34,851 bases of DNA from CAZJHD01 sp964545855 (GCA_964545855.1 CAZJHD010000046.1:1-34851); one strand, 5' to 3'; counted from the stretch's first letter, positions 17,917 through 29,151 are shown. Numbers and translations: made by a program. Notes: generated by a model from the sequence alone, not told the origin.

Positions 17917-18525
17917 CTACCAGCCGACGGCGGCGTTCGTCGTGACCTTCCGGATGCGCTCGCTCGCGATGGCCACCACCTCGCCCGTCTCGATGTTCGC
18001 GGTGCGGATCACGAACTGGTAGTCCTTCGCCCGCGTGCCGTCGGCCTGCTGGGTGAAGTTTCGGAGCGTGCCGTACATCACGTACTTCGCGCCGATCTGG
18101 CGGCCGGCCTGCATTGCCCACTGGGGCGCCGCGGCGGCCGCCTGGAAGTCGATCTGCTCCTGGATGTGCTTCTGGCCCTGGCCGCCGGCCGTGAACCGGA
18201 AGCGCCCGGAGTCGAGGAGCGCCTCCTGGATCGCGTCGGCGATCGCCTGCGTGTCGACGTGCTCGCTCGTGTCGTTCTGGATCCGCGCGAGGAAGACCAT
18301 CGGCCGGTCCGATCCCTCCAGGTTCCCGCCGCGGATCATCTTGTTCACGGCGGCGGCCGCCGCCTTGTCGACGTCGTTCAGGGAGAACTGGTCCGTCACG
18401 AGCACGGGCCGATTCGGGTCCTCGTAGGTGACGCTCGGGCTGGAGCAGCCCGGCGCGCCGACGGCGAGGAGCAGGAGGAGAGCGGGGAAGGCGTGCAGCG
18501 AGCGGGGAGCGATCGATCGGTTCAT
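17917..18525 (-). CDS. LpoB-like lipoprotein (penicillin-binding protein activator family)
   Basis: A 202-residue lipoprotein. The signal peptide ends in a lipobox GAPGC (C27). The mature part carries the LpoB/CsgG-like fold pattern: VLVTDQFSLNDVDKAAAAAVNKMI, PMVFLARIQNDTSEHVDTQAIADAIQEALLDSGRFRF, then GAKYVMYGTLRNF and YQFVIRTANIETGEVVA. In Enterobacteria LpoB is an outer-membrane lipoprotein that activates the peptidoglycan synthase PBP1B. It is the last gene of a three-lipoprotein cluster; a YcfL-like gene also neighbours lpoB in E. coli, which supports the call. The ATG lies 34 bases after the previous stop. Whether it activates a PBP in this organism is not known. Confidence 0.85.
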   Translation of the reverse strand: MNRSIAPRSLHAFPALLLLLAVGAPGCSSPSVTYEDPNRPVLVTDQFSLNDVDKAAAAAVNKMIRGGNLEGSDRPMVFLARIQNDTSEHVDTQAIADAIQEALLDSGRFRFTAGGQGQKHIQEQIDFQAAAAAPQWAMQAGRQIGAKYVMYGTLRNFTQQADGTRAKDYQFVIRTANIETGEVVAIASERIRKVTTNAAVGW

Positions 18526-18559
18526 GGTCGGGTCGAGCAGGGCGCGGTTCTCGGGTCTC

Positions 18560-18976
18560 TCAGTTCTTGATCTCGTTGGGACGCTCGATGCGCACCTTGG
18601 CGCGGACGGCGGCGGGAGTGAGCGAGATGCCCCGCACCGGGAGCACGGCCTTGCCGTTCAGGATCGCGGGCTGCGCGCTCTGACGCGGGTCGTCGAGGAG
18701 GAATCCGTCGCGGTCGTACCACTCGATCCTCCACTGGAAGCGGAGGTCGTGGTTCGTGCGGTTCACGAGATCCACCTGGAACTCCAGGCGGTCGTTCGTG
18801 GTGCGCGTCCGCGTGTTCACCATGTCGAGATCGGCGAGGAGTCCGGCGTTGCCCACGAGGACGTCCGAGTCGCCGGGACGGACGTTCACGACGTTCTCGC
18901 TCGTGGAGCTGCACCCGGCGGCGAGCACGAGGACCAGGGGCGCGAGGAAGGAGAGACGGTGCGGAGCGAGTTTCAT
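18560..18976 (-). CDS. YcfL-family lipoprotein (DUF1425)
   Basis: A 138-residue lipoprotein with a signal peptide ending in lipobox LAAGC (C22). The mature part matches the YcfL/DUF1425 pattern: an N-terminal strand region, then LEFQVDLVNRTNHDLRFQWRIEWYDRDGFLL and a C-terminal LTPAAVRAKVRIERPNE. In E. coli ycfL sits directly before lpoB, as here. The ATG overlaps the stop codon of the upstream COG3014-like gene (ATGA), showing translational coupling. Its function is unknown in all species as far as I know; the setting suggests a role with the LpoB-like protein at the outer membrane or periplasm. Confidence 0.85.
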   Translation of the reverse strand: MKLAPHRLSFLAPLVLVLAAGCSSTSENVVNVRPGDSDVLVGNAGLLADLDMVNTRTRTTNDRLEFQVDLVNRTNHDLRFQWRIEWYDRDGFLLDDPRQSAQPAILNGKAVLPVRGISLTPAAVRAKVRIERPNEIKN

Positions 18977-20433
18977 GGTCGGTTCTCGAGGGGGGCGGCC
19001 GGGTCGACGACGGAGGAGCTGTAGCGGTTCCGGGAAGAGTCCTCCGGGAGCGCACCGGCTCCCGAGGGAACGTGCGCGAAGAGCCGGCTCCCGATCGCGC
19101 GCGCGGAGACGGGGAGCGGGCGGCCCGCCCGGACCTCGACCCGGCCGAGGTCGGCCGCAGCGACGAGGGTATCCCCCGCTCCCCGAACCTCCAGCCGCAA
19201 CGCGCGCACCCCCGCCGGCACGACGGCGCGCGCCACTTGGAGGTCGCGGGGGAGCGTGAGCCAGGAGCGGAGGTCGGCCTGCTCGACCACGAGGTTCCAG
19301 ATCGTGGCGCCGATCGCCACGGCGATCGCGGCGGCGTGCTGGTCGTTGTGGTGGAGCGCGCGCACGCCGACCTCCGACACGACGGCGCGCGCGGCGGCGC
19401 GCCCCGCGCTCTTCGCGATGATCCAGCCGATGCGCCGCGAAAGATGGTCGCGCGCGATCGCGTCGACGTCCTCGAGCACCTCCGTGCGCGCCACTTCGGC
19501 GCCGTCCACGAGGAGCACGATGGAGACGGGCGCCCCGGAGGAGCTCCGGTAGCGGGGGATCGACACCTTCGTGAGCGTGGTGCCCGTCGGCACGGGGATC
19601 TCGATCGCCTCCTTCTGGGGCGCCATGCCGCGGCTCGCGAGGACCACGATCTCCCCCGCCCCGCTGTCCCGTTCCGTCGCGATGGACCGGCTCGGCGCGA
19701 GCCCGTCGAACTCGGCGCGGAAGCGCTCCAGATCACCGATGCGACCCGTCGCCTCGGCGATCCGCAGGAGGTCGCGGCGCACGAGCGCGAGGCCCGGCGC
19801 CCGCGCGTGGATCGCGCGGTAGTCGACGAAGGCGCCGTCGAGGTCGCCCGTGAACTCCCGCAGCAGCGCTCCCAGGTACTGGGAGAAGACGTTCTCCGGC
19901 GGCGATTCCTCGGAGGGCGGATCGAAGATCTCGTCGGCGAAGCGCTGCCGCTCGGCGGCGCGGCGCACCTCCACGAGGGCGCCCTCCAGGTCTCCGAGCA
20001 TCCAGTAGTTGACCGCCTGCAGCGCGCAGATCATCACGCGCTCGAAGCCGGCCCCGTCGTAGGGGAGCGTCTTGTCGTTCAGCACGGCCGACGCGACGCC
20101 TTCTCCGATCGATCGGCCCGAGACGTCGGGGCGGCTCTCGAAGCCCTCCACCACGCGGTCGGCCGCGGCCAGAGCCTCGCGGCTCTTCTCGAAGCGTCCG
20201 CCCGCGTGCCAGGCCATCCCCTCCTCGAGCCGGTAGAGCAGCTCGTCGCCGCCGCTCGCCTCCTCGCCGTACCCCTTCGCCGCCTCGGCGAAGCGCCCTC
20301 GCTCGAAGTCGCGCCGGAAGTCCGCCGTCGCCGACGGGTACGACGTGAAGATCGAGCAGCCCGGCAGCGCCGCCGCCGCCAGGAGTGCGACGGTCGCGCT
20401 GCGGACGACGGGGCTCGGGAAGGGGGCGCGCAC
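18973..20433 (-). CDS. COG3014-like lipoprotein with TPR-like N-terminal half
   Basis: A 486-residue lipoprotein with lipobox ALPGC (C26). The N-terminal half is helical and repeat-like (FRRDFERGRFAEAAKGYGEEA, LLYRLEEGMAWHAGGRFEKSREALAAAD, NYWMLGDLEGALVEVRRAAERQRF, GDLDGAFVDYRAIHARAPGLALVRRDLLRIA), which reads as TPR or Sel1-type pairs. The C-terminal half is beta-rich with a conserved transition IVVLASRGMAPQKEAIEIPVP. This matches my memory of the COG3014 family, which sits next to YcfL and LpoB homologues in several proteobacteria. The GTG start (20433) is 77 bp from the divergent mutS. It is first of three coupled genes. The molecular function is unknown. Confidence 0.75.
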   Translation of the reverse strand: MRAPFPSPVVRSATVALLAAAALPGCSIFTSYPSATADFRRDFERGRFAEAAKGYGEEASGGDELLYRLEEGMAWHAGGRFEKSREALAAADRVVEGFESRPDVSGRSIGEGVASAVLNDKTLPYDGAGFERVMICALQAVNYWMLGDLEGALVEVRRAAERQRFADEIFDPPSEESPPENVFSQYLGALLREFTGDLDGAFVDYRAIHARAPGLALVRRDLLRIAEATGRIGDLERFRAEFDGLAPSRSIATERDSGAGEIVVLASRGMAPQKEAIEIPVPTGTTLTKVSIPRYRSSSGAPVSIVLLVDGAEVARTEVLEDVDAIARDHLSRRIGWIIAKSAGRAAARAVVSEVGVRALHHNDQHAAAIAVAIGATIWNLVVEQADLRSWLTLPRDLQVARAVVPAGVRALRLEVRGAGDTLVAAADLGRVEVRAGRPLPVSARAIGSRLFAHVPSGAGALPEDSSRNRYSSSVVDPAAPLENRP

Positions 20434-20497
20434 GGCGGCCCGATACGTTGCTCCCTGGAGGAGGCTCCGTGCAACGGCGGGCTCGTCGACCCACCGG

Positions 20498-20503
20498 TAG
20501 ACT
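20498..20503 (+). promoter_or_regulatory. Candidate -10 box TAGACT, leaderless arrangement before mutS
   Basis: GG-TAGACT is followed by 7 bases and then ATG 20511. No Shine-Dalgarno lies between, so the transcript would begin at or next to the start codon. Confidence 0.5.
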
Positions 20504-20510
20504 CGCGCCG

Positions 20511-23189
<2,679 letters not shown>

Positions 23190-23247
23190 GGAGAACGGGG
23201 CCGGCCTCCGGAAACGCGCCGGGCACCCTTCCGCGTCGAGCCGGCTC

Positions 23248-23253
23248 TACCAT
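23248..23253 (+). promoter_or_regulatory. Candidate -10 box TACCAT before the CHAT gene
   Basis: TACCAT lies 30 bases upstream of ATG 23284. The resulting leader includes a GGAG 6 bases before the start, so this gene appears conventionally translated, unlike its leaderless-looking neighbours. Confidence 0.4.
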
Positions 23254-23283
23254 CCGGCCTCCCGCACTCGCACGGAGCGGCCC

Positions 23284-26200
23284 ATGGCCCTTCTGCACTT
23301 CGCTGTCGTCTGTCTCGCCCCGTTGCTGCAGGGCACGAGCCCCGCCTCGGCGCCGAGCGCACCGCTCCTCCCGTCGGCGATTCGACCCGGTGACGACCTC
23401 TCGATCCCCCTGACGGCGCTCGGCGGCGAGGGTCATGTCCTGCGCCTCGCGGCGAAGACGAACGAGCCGCTCACGATCCTCGCCGAGTCGGTCGACGCCG
23501 ACGTCTCCCTCGCGGTGGAGGATGCCTCGGGCGCCGTTCTCGCGACCGACGACGACGGCGGAACGGAGACGAGCGCGTGGCTCGTCCTCACGCCGTCGGC
23601 GGCCGGCACGCTGCACGTACGGCTCCGCGCGAAGCAGACGAGCCAGGGAGCGGTCCGGATCGCCGCGCTGCGCGGAGCGATCGAATCGACGCCGTCGGAT
23701 CCGGTTCTCGGCGCGATCGGCTTCTGGGAGATCGCCCTCGACCGCGCCCACGCATCGGGGAACCCGGCGCGCGAAGCACTCGCCGTGGAGCGGCTCCTCG
23801 CCCTGCGGGGACTCGCCGACGAAGTGGCTCTGCGTGCCGCTCGGGCTCCACGGGACGAGGCACGGGCGAAGGCCATCGCCCTCGGCGCGCAGGCGCGCAC
23901 GCTCCGCACGAAGGGCGACCAGGAGGGCGCTCGGTCGGCGATGCGCGAGGCGGCGCTCCTGCTGCGAAACACTCCGGGCTCGTTCGACGACGAGAGGATC
24001 GCGCGCCTCGGATGGACGCTCGCGATCTCGGCCCACGAGAGCGGCGACGCAGCGGCGTCGGCCGATCTCCTCCTCCGGTCCTTCGACTACTTCGAGCGCG
24101 CGTACCCCGCGCACCACCCGGATCGGACGGCGCTCCAGCGGAACCTGGTGATCGCCCTCGCCTCCACGGGAGACAACCTCCGCGCACGTACCGTCATGGA
24201 GTCGCTCCTCGCGTCACGCGAGCTGACGCACCCGGCGACCCATCCGGAGACCGTCGCGGCACGGCAGTTCCTCGGAATCCTCCTCGATCGCCTCGGCGAC
24301 GCTCGCGCGGCGCTGCGTCTGGAGGAGCGGAGCTTCGAGCAGCTCGCGCGTTCGCTCCCCGATGCGCACGCGGATCTGCTCACCGCTCGGCAGCGCCTGG
24401 CGGAGCGGCGCCGCGCCCTGGGCGACCTCGCCGGCGCCCGAAGCGTGCTCGAGCCGGCCCTCGTGGCGGCGGCCGGCACGCTCTCGGAGGACCACGAACT
24501 GCTCTTCACTCTGCGTCGGCGCGTCGCCGAGCTCCGGAGGGACACGGGGGATCTCGTCGGCGCGCGGGCGCTGCTGGAGGCGCAGCTCGCGATCGTCGAG
24601 CGCACGCGTCCGAAGGAGGACCATCTGCTCTTCGAGTCGCAGGATGCTCTCGCCGGCGTCCTGCTCGATCTCGGAGACCGTCCCCGCGCCCGCGTGCTGA
24701 TGGAGAGCGTGCTGCGCGAGGTCGAGGTGCTTCTTCCGCCGGAATCGAAGGGGGTCCAGCAGGCGCGGCTCAACCTCGCCACGGTCCTCGACGCGATGGC
24801 CGATCTCGACGGCGCCCGATCGCTGCGCGAGAAGGCGCTCGCGGTGCTGGAGCGCACCGTTCCCGAGGACGACGCCGACCTCGTGATCGCGCGCCAGGCA
24901 ATGGCGCGGTCGCTGCGGCGCGCGGGACAGCTCGGTCGGGCGCGAGGGATCCAGGAGACCCTCGTCGAGTCGCTCGAGCGCACGCGGAGCTCCGGCGATG
25001 CGCTGCTCCAGAGCGCCCGACAGGGCCTCGCGGGAACGCTTCGCCAGCAAGGCCAGCTCGTCCTCGCCCGCGCGCTCGAGGAGCGCGTCCTTCGCGAGTC
25101 GGAGCCCGTGCTCCCGCCGGAGCATCCGGACCTCGCGATCTCGCGGCACAACCTCGCCGTCACGCTCTTCCTCCTCGGCGACGAGCCCGCGCTCGCGGCC
25201 CAGCTCGATGCGATCCTCCGGGAGGGCGAGTCGCGCGTGCGCTCGTCGGCGGCGCTCTCGCCGCGCGAGACGCTCGAGCTCGCCGCGTCGATGGAGGACA
25301 TCCTGGGCCTCGTCCTGTCGCTCGCGCCAAGCACTCGCGACCCCGGCCGATTCGCCGCTCGCGCCTTCGGCTGGGCCGAGACGCGCCGCGCCCTCGCGGC
25401 CTCGGGCGCCTCGTGGTCGCGCGAAGCGGGAGCGGACGAGGAGGTCGCGAGCCGGCTCGCCGACTCCCGAAGCGCGCGATCGGCCGTCGCCGGCGTCGCC
25501 GCGCGTCGGTCGGGCCCGTCCGGCGCCGCGGCAGCACAGGCGCTCGAAGCGGCGGTCGCGCGCCGCGACGAAGCCGAGCGCAGCCTGCGCGAGGCGCTCG
25601 TCCGTCGAGGAGCAATGCCGCCCGACGTCGATGCCGCGCTGCTCGCGCGAAAGCTCGCTCCCTCGGAGGCGGCCGTCGGCTACCTGCGCGTCCTGGCGCA
25701 CGAGCGCTACCCCGGAGTCGAGGGAGCGCTCGCCCACGTCGACCGATTCCTCGCGCACGTGCTGCGCCCGGACGGCACGCTCGTGCGCGTGGACCTCGGC
25801 GCCGCCGACGCCCTGCGCGCCGCCGTCGAGACCTGGCGCGCGTCGCTCGGCGTGGAGGAAGGCGCCCGCGGCGCCGGTGGAGTCGCCGCGGGAGGTGCGG
25901 CGGAGCGCCCCTCCGCCGGAGAGGCGCTGCGGCGCCTCGTCGTCGATCCGGTCCTCGCGGCATCGGGCGGCGCCAAGTCCTGGGTCGTCTGCCTCGACGA
26001 CGCGCTCCACCTCGTGCCCCTCGACGCATTGCCGCTCGGAGAAGGCGTCGTCGGCGACCGGATCACGGTCCGGGTGGAAGCGTCCTTCGATCGTCTCCAG
26101 CGCCCGCGGCCGGCGCGCGCGGCGGTGCCCACGCTCCTCGCCCTCGGCGGCGTCGACTACGACGGAGAGCCCTCGCCTCCGCGGGCGGGCGCGTCGGCCG

Positions 26201-26979
26201 TCGCCGCGCCTGCGCTGACGCGGGGCGCGGACGCGGCACGCTTCGAGAAGCTTCCGGCGACGGCGAGCGAGGTGCGGGAGATCGCAGCGAGCTTCCGTTC
26301 CGTCTTCGACGTGGACGCGGTCCTCCTCGAGGGCGGCGCCGCGACCAAGGAGGCCTTCGCCGAAGCGACGATCCGGGCGGGCTTCGTCCACGTGGCGACG
26401 CACGGCTTCTTCGGCGAGGAAGAACGCGCTCCGGAAGCGCCGACCGCCGCGCCCGGAGAGCGTGCAGCCGCTGACGACTCGTGGCACGAGATGACGCTCG
26501 GCGACGCGCGGAGGACGCTCTCGCCGATGGCGCTCTGCGGCATCGTCCTCGCAGGGGCGAATCGGGGGCTCGACACACTCGGCCGCGCGCCGGGGATCCT
26601 GACCGCGGAGGAGCTGGCGGGTCTCGATCTGCGGTCGTGCGAGCTGGCGGTGCTCTCGGCCTGCGAGACGAGCCTCGGAGTCGCTCGGCCCGGCCTCGGC
26701 GTGGCCTCGCTCCAGGCGGCCCTCCACGCGGCGGGCGTGCGCACGGCGATCACGTCCCTCTGGAAGGTCGACGACGAGCGCACGCGCGAGCTCATGGTCG
26801 ACTTCTATCGGCGGCTCTGGATCGAGAAGCAGCCCGTCGCCACTGCGCTCTGGAGCGCGAAGAAGGCCGCGCGCGCGAAGGGCTGGCCGCTCCGCGACTG
26901 GAGCGGCTGGGTCCTCACGGGCGATCCGGGAGACGAGCCGCACCGCACCGCGGCGGGCACGCCTCCGGCGAATCGCTGA
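23284..26979 (+). CDS. Exported TPR-CHAT protein (caspase-like protease domain)
   Basis: A 1231-residue protein. A signal-like N-terminus (ALLHFAVVCLAPLLQ, residues 2-16) is followed by a PPC-like beta domain at about 35-130 (GEGHVLRLAAKTNEPLTILAES, then DVSLAVEDASGAVLATDDDGG). A long array of about ten TPR-like helical repeats follows (about 200-650; recurring unit LAERRRALGDLAGARSVLEPAL), then a helical spacer and a C-terminal CHAT domain from about residue 860. The CHAT catalytic pair is visible: H1040 in FVHVATHGFF and C1127 in LAVLSACETSLG, followed by SLWKVDDERT. CHAT proteases are related to caspases, and in TPR-CHAT proteins the repeats act as sensor or docking site. It follows mutS by 94 bp and stands alone; no substrate gene such as a gasdermin is adjacent. 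The substrate is unknown, and export is inferred from the N-terminus only. Confidence 0.88.
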   Translation: MALLHFAVVCLAPLLQGTSPASAPSAPLLPSAIRPGDDLSIPLTALGGEGHVLRLAAKTNEPLTILAESVDADVSLAVEDASGAVLATDDDGGTETSAWLVLTPSAAGTLHVRLRAKQTSQGAVRIAALRGAIESTPSDPVLGAIGFWEIALDRAHASGNPAREALAVERLLALRGLADEVALRAARAPRDEARAKAIALGAQARTLRTKGDQEGARSAMREAALLLRNTPGSFDDERIARLGWTLAISAHESGDAAASADLLLRSFDYFERAYPAHHPDRTALQRNLVIALASTGDNLRARTVMESLLASRELTHPATHPETVAARQFLGILLDRLGDARAALRLEERSFEQLARSLPDAHADLLTARQRLAERRRALGDLAGARSVLEPALVAAAGTLSEDHELLFTLRRRVAELRRDTGDLVGARALLEAQLAIVERTRPKEDHLLFESQDALAGVLLDLGDRPRARVLMESVLREVEVLLPPESKGVQQARLNLATVLDAMADLDGARSLREKALAVLERTVPEDDADLVIARQAMARSLRRAGQLGRARGIQETLVESLERTRSSGDALLQSARQGLAGTLRQQGQLVLARALEERVLRESEPVLPPEHPDLAISRHNLAVTLFLLGDEPALAAQLDAILREGESRVRSSAALSPRETLELAASMEDILGLVLSLAPSTRDPGRFAARAFGWAETRRALAASGASWSREAGADEEVASRLADSRSARSAVAGVAARRSGPSGAAAAQALEAAVARRDEAERSLREALVRRGAMPPDVDAALLARKLAPSEAAVGYLRVLAHERYPGVEGALAHVDRFLAHVLRPDGTLVRVDLGAADALRAAVETWRASLGVEEGARGAGGVAAGGAAERPSAGEALRRLVVDPVLAASGGAKSWVVCLDDALHLVPLDALPLGEGVVGDRITVRVEASFDRLQRPRPARAAVPTLLALGGVDYDGEPSPPRAGASAVAAPALTRGADAARFEKLPATASEVREIAASFRSVFDVDAVLLEGGAATKEAFAEATIRAGFVHVATHGFFGEEERAPEAPTAAPGERAAADDSWHEMTLGDARRTLSPMALCGIVLAGANRGLDTLGRAPGILTAEELAGLDLRSCELAVLSACETSLGVARPGLGVASLQAALHAAGVRTAITSLWKVDDERTRELMVDFYRRLWIEKQPVATALWSAKKAARAKGWPLRDWSGWVLTGDPGDEPHRTAAGTPPANR

Positions 26980-27055
26980 GAGGCCGCGCGGGCTGATGTG
27001 GCTGCTTTTTCGCCACGCCTTGGAGCACGCCGCACCCTGCTCGACAACGCTTCGG

Positions 27056-27307
27056 TCAGCGCGTGCGCTTCGGGGCCCCTGCGGCGATCGGGAGCGTCTC
27101 CTCGTGAGCGATCGTGTCCGCCGCGTACGCGAAGGCTGCCTGCAGGTCGGCGCGGGTCAAGCCCTCGTAGGCGGCGAGCAGATCCTCCTCGGTCGCGCCC
27201 TCGCTCAGCTTGCGGAGGAGGAGTTCCACCGTGATCCGGGTACCCCGGATCACCGGCTTTCCGAGCATGACCTTGTGGTCGACGGCGATGCGTGTCGGCT
27301 GCGTCAT
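27056..27307 (-). CDS. DUF433 family protein, antitoxin-like
   Basis: An 83-residue protein with the full DUF433 pattern: RIAVDHKVMLGKPVIRGTRITVELLLRKLSEGATEEDLLAAYEGLTRADLQAAFAYAADTI, a winged-helix DNA-binding fold. DUF433 proteins are commonly the antitoxin partner of DUF5615 PIN-like toxins encoded just downstream. Here only 76 bp separate its stop from the converging CHAT gene, too little for a toxin gene, so it is an orphan. The ATG at 27307 is 21 bases after a -10-like box. It could act as a free regulator or be a remnant of a lost toxin-antitoxin pair. Confidence 0.88.
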   Translation of the reverse strand: MTQPTRIAVDHKVMLGKPVIRGTRITVELLLRKLSEGATEEDLLAAYEGLTRADLQAAFAYAADTIAHEETLPIAAGAPKRTR

Positions 27308-27328
27308 CGGAGGATCATTTCCGGTCCG

Positions 27329-27334
27329 AGTCTA
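27329..27334 (-). promoter_or_regulatory. Candidate -10 box TAGACT for the DUF433 gene
   Basis: GG-TAGACT on the minus strand lies 21 bases before the ATG at 27307. It is the same hexamer as before mutS. The rest of the 209-bp gap to the VOC gene shows nothing else I can name. Confidence 0.4.
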
Positions 27335-27516
27335 CCACTCACTGCAGCCTCGGCCGCGGCGGCGGCGACGACTCACCGATCGTCTCGACCAGACGCGATC
27401 GAGAGCGCACGAGTCGGGGCGAGGTCGGGACCTTCCGGCGCTCGGCTCCGAGGCACCGCGTGCAACCGCGCGCGCCCCTCCCCCAGCCGCGAAGAACGGC
27501 GCCCGCCGCCGCTCAT

Positions 27517-27999
27517 CTACCGCTTCGGCTTCGGCACGTGCTGGTCGACGAGGATCGGGTTGCCGTCGGGGTCGAGGATCTGGAAGTAGGCGGGGCCGTC
27601 CGTCTTCGCGTCGGCCTTCGCCTGGAACGCGATGCCGCGCTCCTCGAGCACGCGCTGGATCTCCCGCACGTCCTGGAACTCCTTCAGCGTCTCCTTCTTG
27701 GAGTTCCAGCCTGGATTGAAGGTGAGCATGTTCCGATCGAACATCCCCTGGAACAGGCCGATCTTGGTCGTCTCGTTCTGCAGGACGATCCAGTTCTTCT
27801 CGATGTCGCCGGAGACCTCCCGGAAGCCGAGCTTCTCGTAGAAGGCCTTCGAGGCCTTGATGTCCTTCACGGTGAGGCTGACGGAGAAGTTGCCGAGCTG
27901 CACGGGGTCGGCGTTCTTGGCTTTCTCGTCGCGGGGATCGTTGACCATGAGGATCACGGCGGCCAAACCGGCGAGAGCGACCGAGCTGAGAGTGTTCAT
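27517..27999 (-). CDS. VOC/glyoxalase-fold protein with N-terminal membrane segment
   Basis: A 160-residue protein. Residues 5-20 (SSVALAGLAAVILMV) form a signal or anchor segment. A vicinal-oxygen-chelate domain follows: VQLGNFSVSLTVKDIKASKAFYEKLGFREVSG, then NWIVLQNETTKIGLFQGMF and the C-terminal half ending YFQILDPDGNPILVDQHV. The first metal position, usually His after the opening strand, reads Asn here (GNFSVS), so metal binding is uncertain. ATG 27999 is chosen over an upstream in-frame GTG at 28062 because the hydrophobic segment starts there; the ribosome site is weak. Most VOC proteins are cytoplasmic, so an exported one is unusual. Substrate unknown. Confidence 0.8.
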   Translation of the reverse strand: MNTLSSVALAGLAAVILMVNDPRDEKAKNADPVQLGNFSVSLTVKDIKASKAFYEKLGFREVSGDIEKNWIVLQNETTKIGLFQGMFDRNMLTFNPGWNSKKETLKEFQDVREIQRVLEERGIAFQAKADAKTDGPAYFQILDPDGNPILVDQHVPKPKR

Positions 28000-28058
28000 G
28001 TTCGGAGAGAAGAGGTGGAAGGGAACGATGCGCGAGGGATGGTGCGAGGCAGCGCGCC

Positions 28059-29093
28059 TCACTCGTGCCGGAACCAGCGGGTGAGCACGACCTGCCCCGT
28101 CCGGGCGCTCCTCGCGAGGAACGTGGTCGGCGTGAAGGCGACGGAGTCCTTGTTCGAGAGCACGACGGGACGCGCCTTGCCGGGGCGCACGCCGCCGGCG
28201 CCGCGCGTGACGCCGCGGTTCACGGAGGTCGGCACCTCGACGCGCGCGATCGCGCCCTCGACGGGCTTCGGCTTCTCCTTCTCCAGCTCGACGAGGAGAT
28301 CCTCCAGCTCGACGTTGCGCTCGCGCGACGCCAGCAGGATCACGTGCTCGATCCCGCGTGTCTCGTCGAGGAAGAACCAGAGCCCGGGTTCGGGGATCTC
28401 GACGGCGCCGCCCGGCTGCACGGGATTCGCTCCGCCCGAGAGGCCGCCCGGGAAGAGGACGTCGATCCTCCCCGTGGCGTCGATCTGCACGAGATAGACG
28501 TAGCAGGGCTCGCTTACCCGGCAGGTGACCTTGTAGTTCTCGCCCTCGATGCCGGGGCTCGAGCCCTGGAGCGCGTCGCCGTCCCGCACGGGGACCGGCA
28601 GGGTCCGTCCGTCGACGAGCACCTCGCGCAGGAGGTCGAACTCGATCTCGAGGGGACCCGCCGGCTCGGCCGGCGTCGCGGATGCGGACGGGGCCGTGGC
28701 GCCGACGGCCGCCGGCGGCGGGCTCGTCGTGCCGGGCCCCACGAGGCCCGCGCCCCGCAGCTCGCTCTTGGCCGGAGGCGCGTCCCCGGCGGGCTCGCTC
28801 GGAGCCGTCATCGCCATGGCCGTCGCGTCGCTCTCGGGCTTGGCCGGCGCGTCCATCTCCTTCTTCGCGGCCTCCTCGGCCTCCTCCTTCTCGGCGCGTT
28901 CCGACGCCTTCTCGACCAGCGTCGAGAAGCGACCGACGAGCGCGCTGTAGCCCGGCATGAAGGTCTCGCTCGCCGCCTGGACGAAGTCGAGGGCTCCGGA
29001 CTTCGCGATCGCGTGCACCGCGGCGCAGGCGGGAAGGACCACGAAGGAAGCGAGGACGAGCGAGGAACGGAGGCGCGGAGTGCGGCAGCCCAT
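28059..29093 (-). CDS. DUF4384 domain lipoprotein
   Basis: A 344-residue lipoprotein. The signal peptide ends in lipobox VLPAC (C23 from ATG 29093). A helical region with charged residues (about 45-75, EKASERAEKEEAEEAAKKEMD) and a low-complexity Ala/Pro/Ser linker follow. The DUF4384 domain (about residues 140-260) carries YKVTCRVSEPCYVYLVQIDATGRIDVLFPG, PVQPGGAVEIPEPGLWFFLDETRGIEHVILLAS. DUF4384 often occurs in surface or periplasmic proteins, sometimes fused to caspase or kinase domains; here it stands alone. ATG 29093 is preferred to an in-frame GTG at 29168 because the signal peptide begins there. It is 59 bp upstream of the VOC gene on the same strand. Confidence 0.85.
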   Translation of the reverse strand: MGCRTPRLRSSLVLASFVVLPACAAVHAIAKSGALDFVQAASETFMPGYSALVGRFSTLVEKASERAEKEEAEEAAKKEMDAPAKPESDATAMAMTAPSEPAGDAPPAKSELRGAGLVGPGTTSPPPAAVGATAPSASATPAEPAGPLEIEFDLLREVLVDGRTLPVPVRDGDALQGSSPGIEGENYKVTCRVSEPCYVYLVQIDATGRIDVLFPGGLSGGANPVQPGGAVEIPEPGLWFFLDETRGIEHVILLASRERNVELEDLLVELEKEKPKPVEGAIARVEVPTSVNRGVTRGAGGVRPGKARPVVLSNKDSVAFTPTTFLARSARTGQVVLTRWFRHE

Positions 29094-29151
29094 GGATCGC
29101 CTCGTGCGACGGGGGTGCGGACGGAGCCCCTCGATGTCGGGGGCCGCGCCC

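Noticed and set aside
26998..27016. GTGGC...GCCAC stem with TTTTT in the loop after the CHAT gene
   Set aside because: Only 5 bp, and the T-run is in the loop rather than after the stem, so it does not look like an intrinsic terminator.
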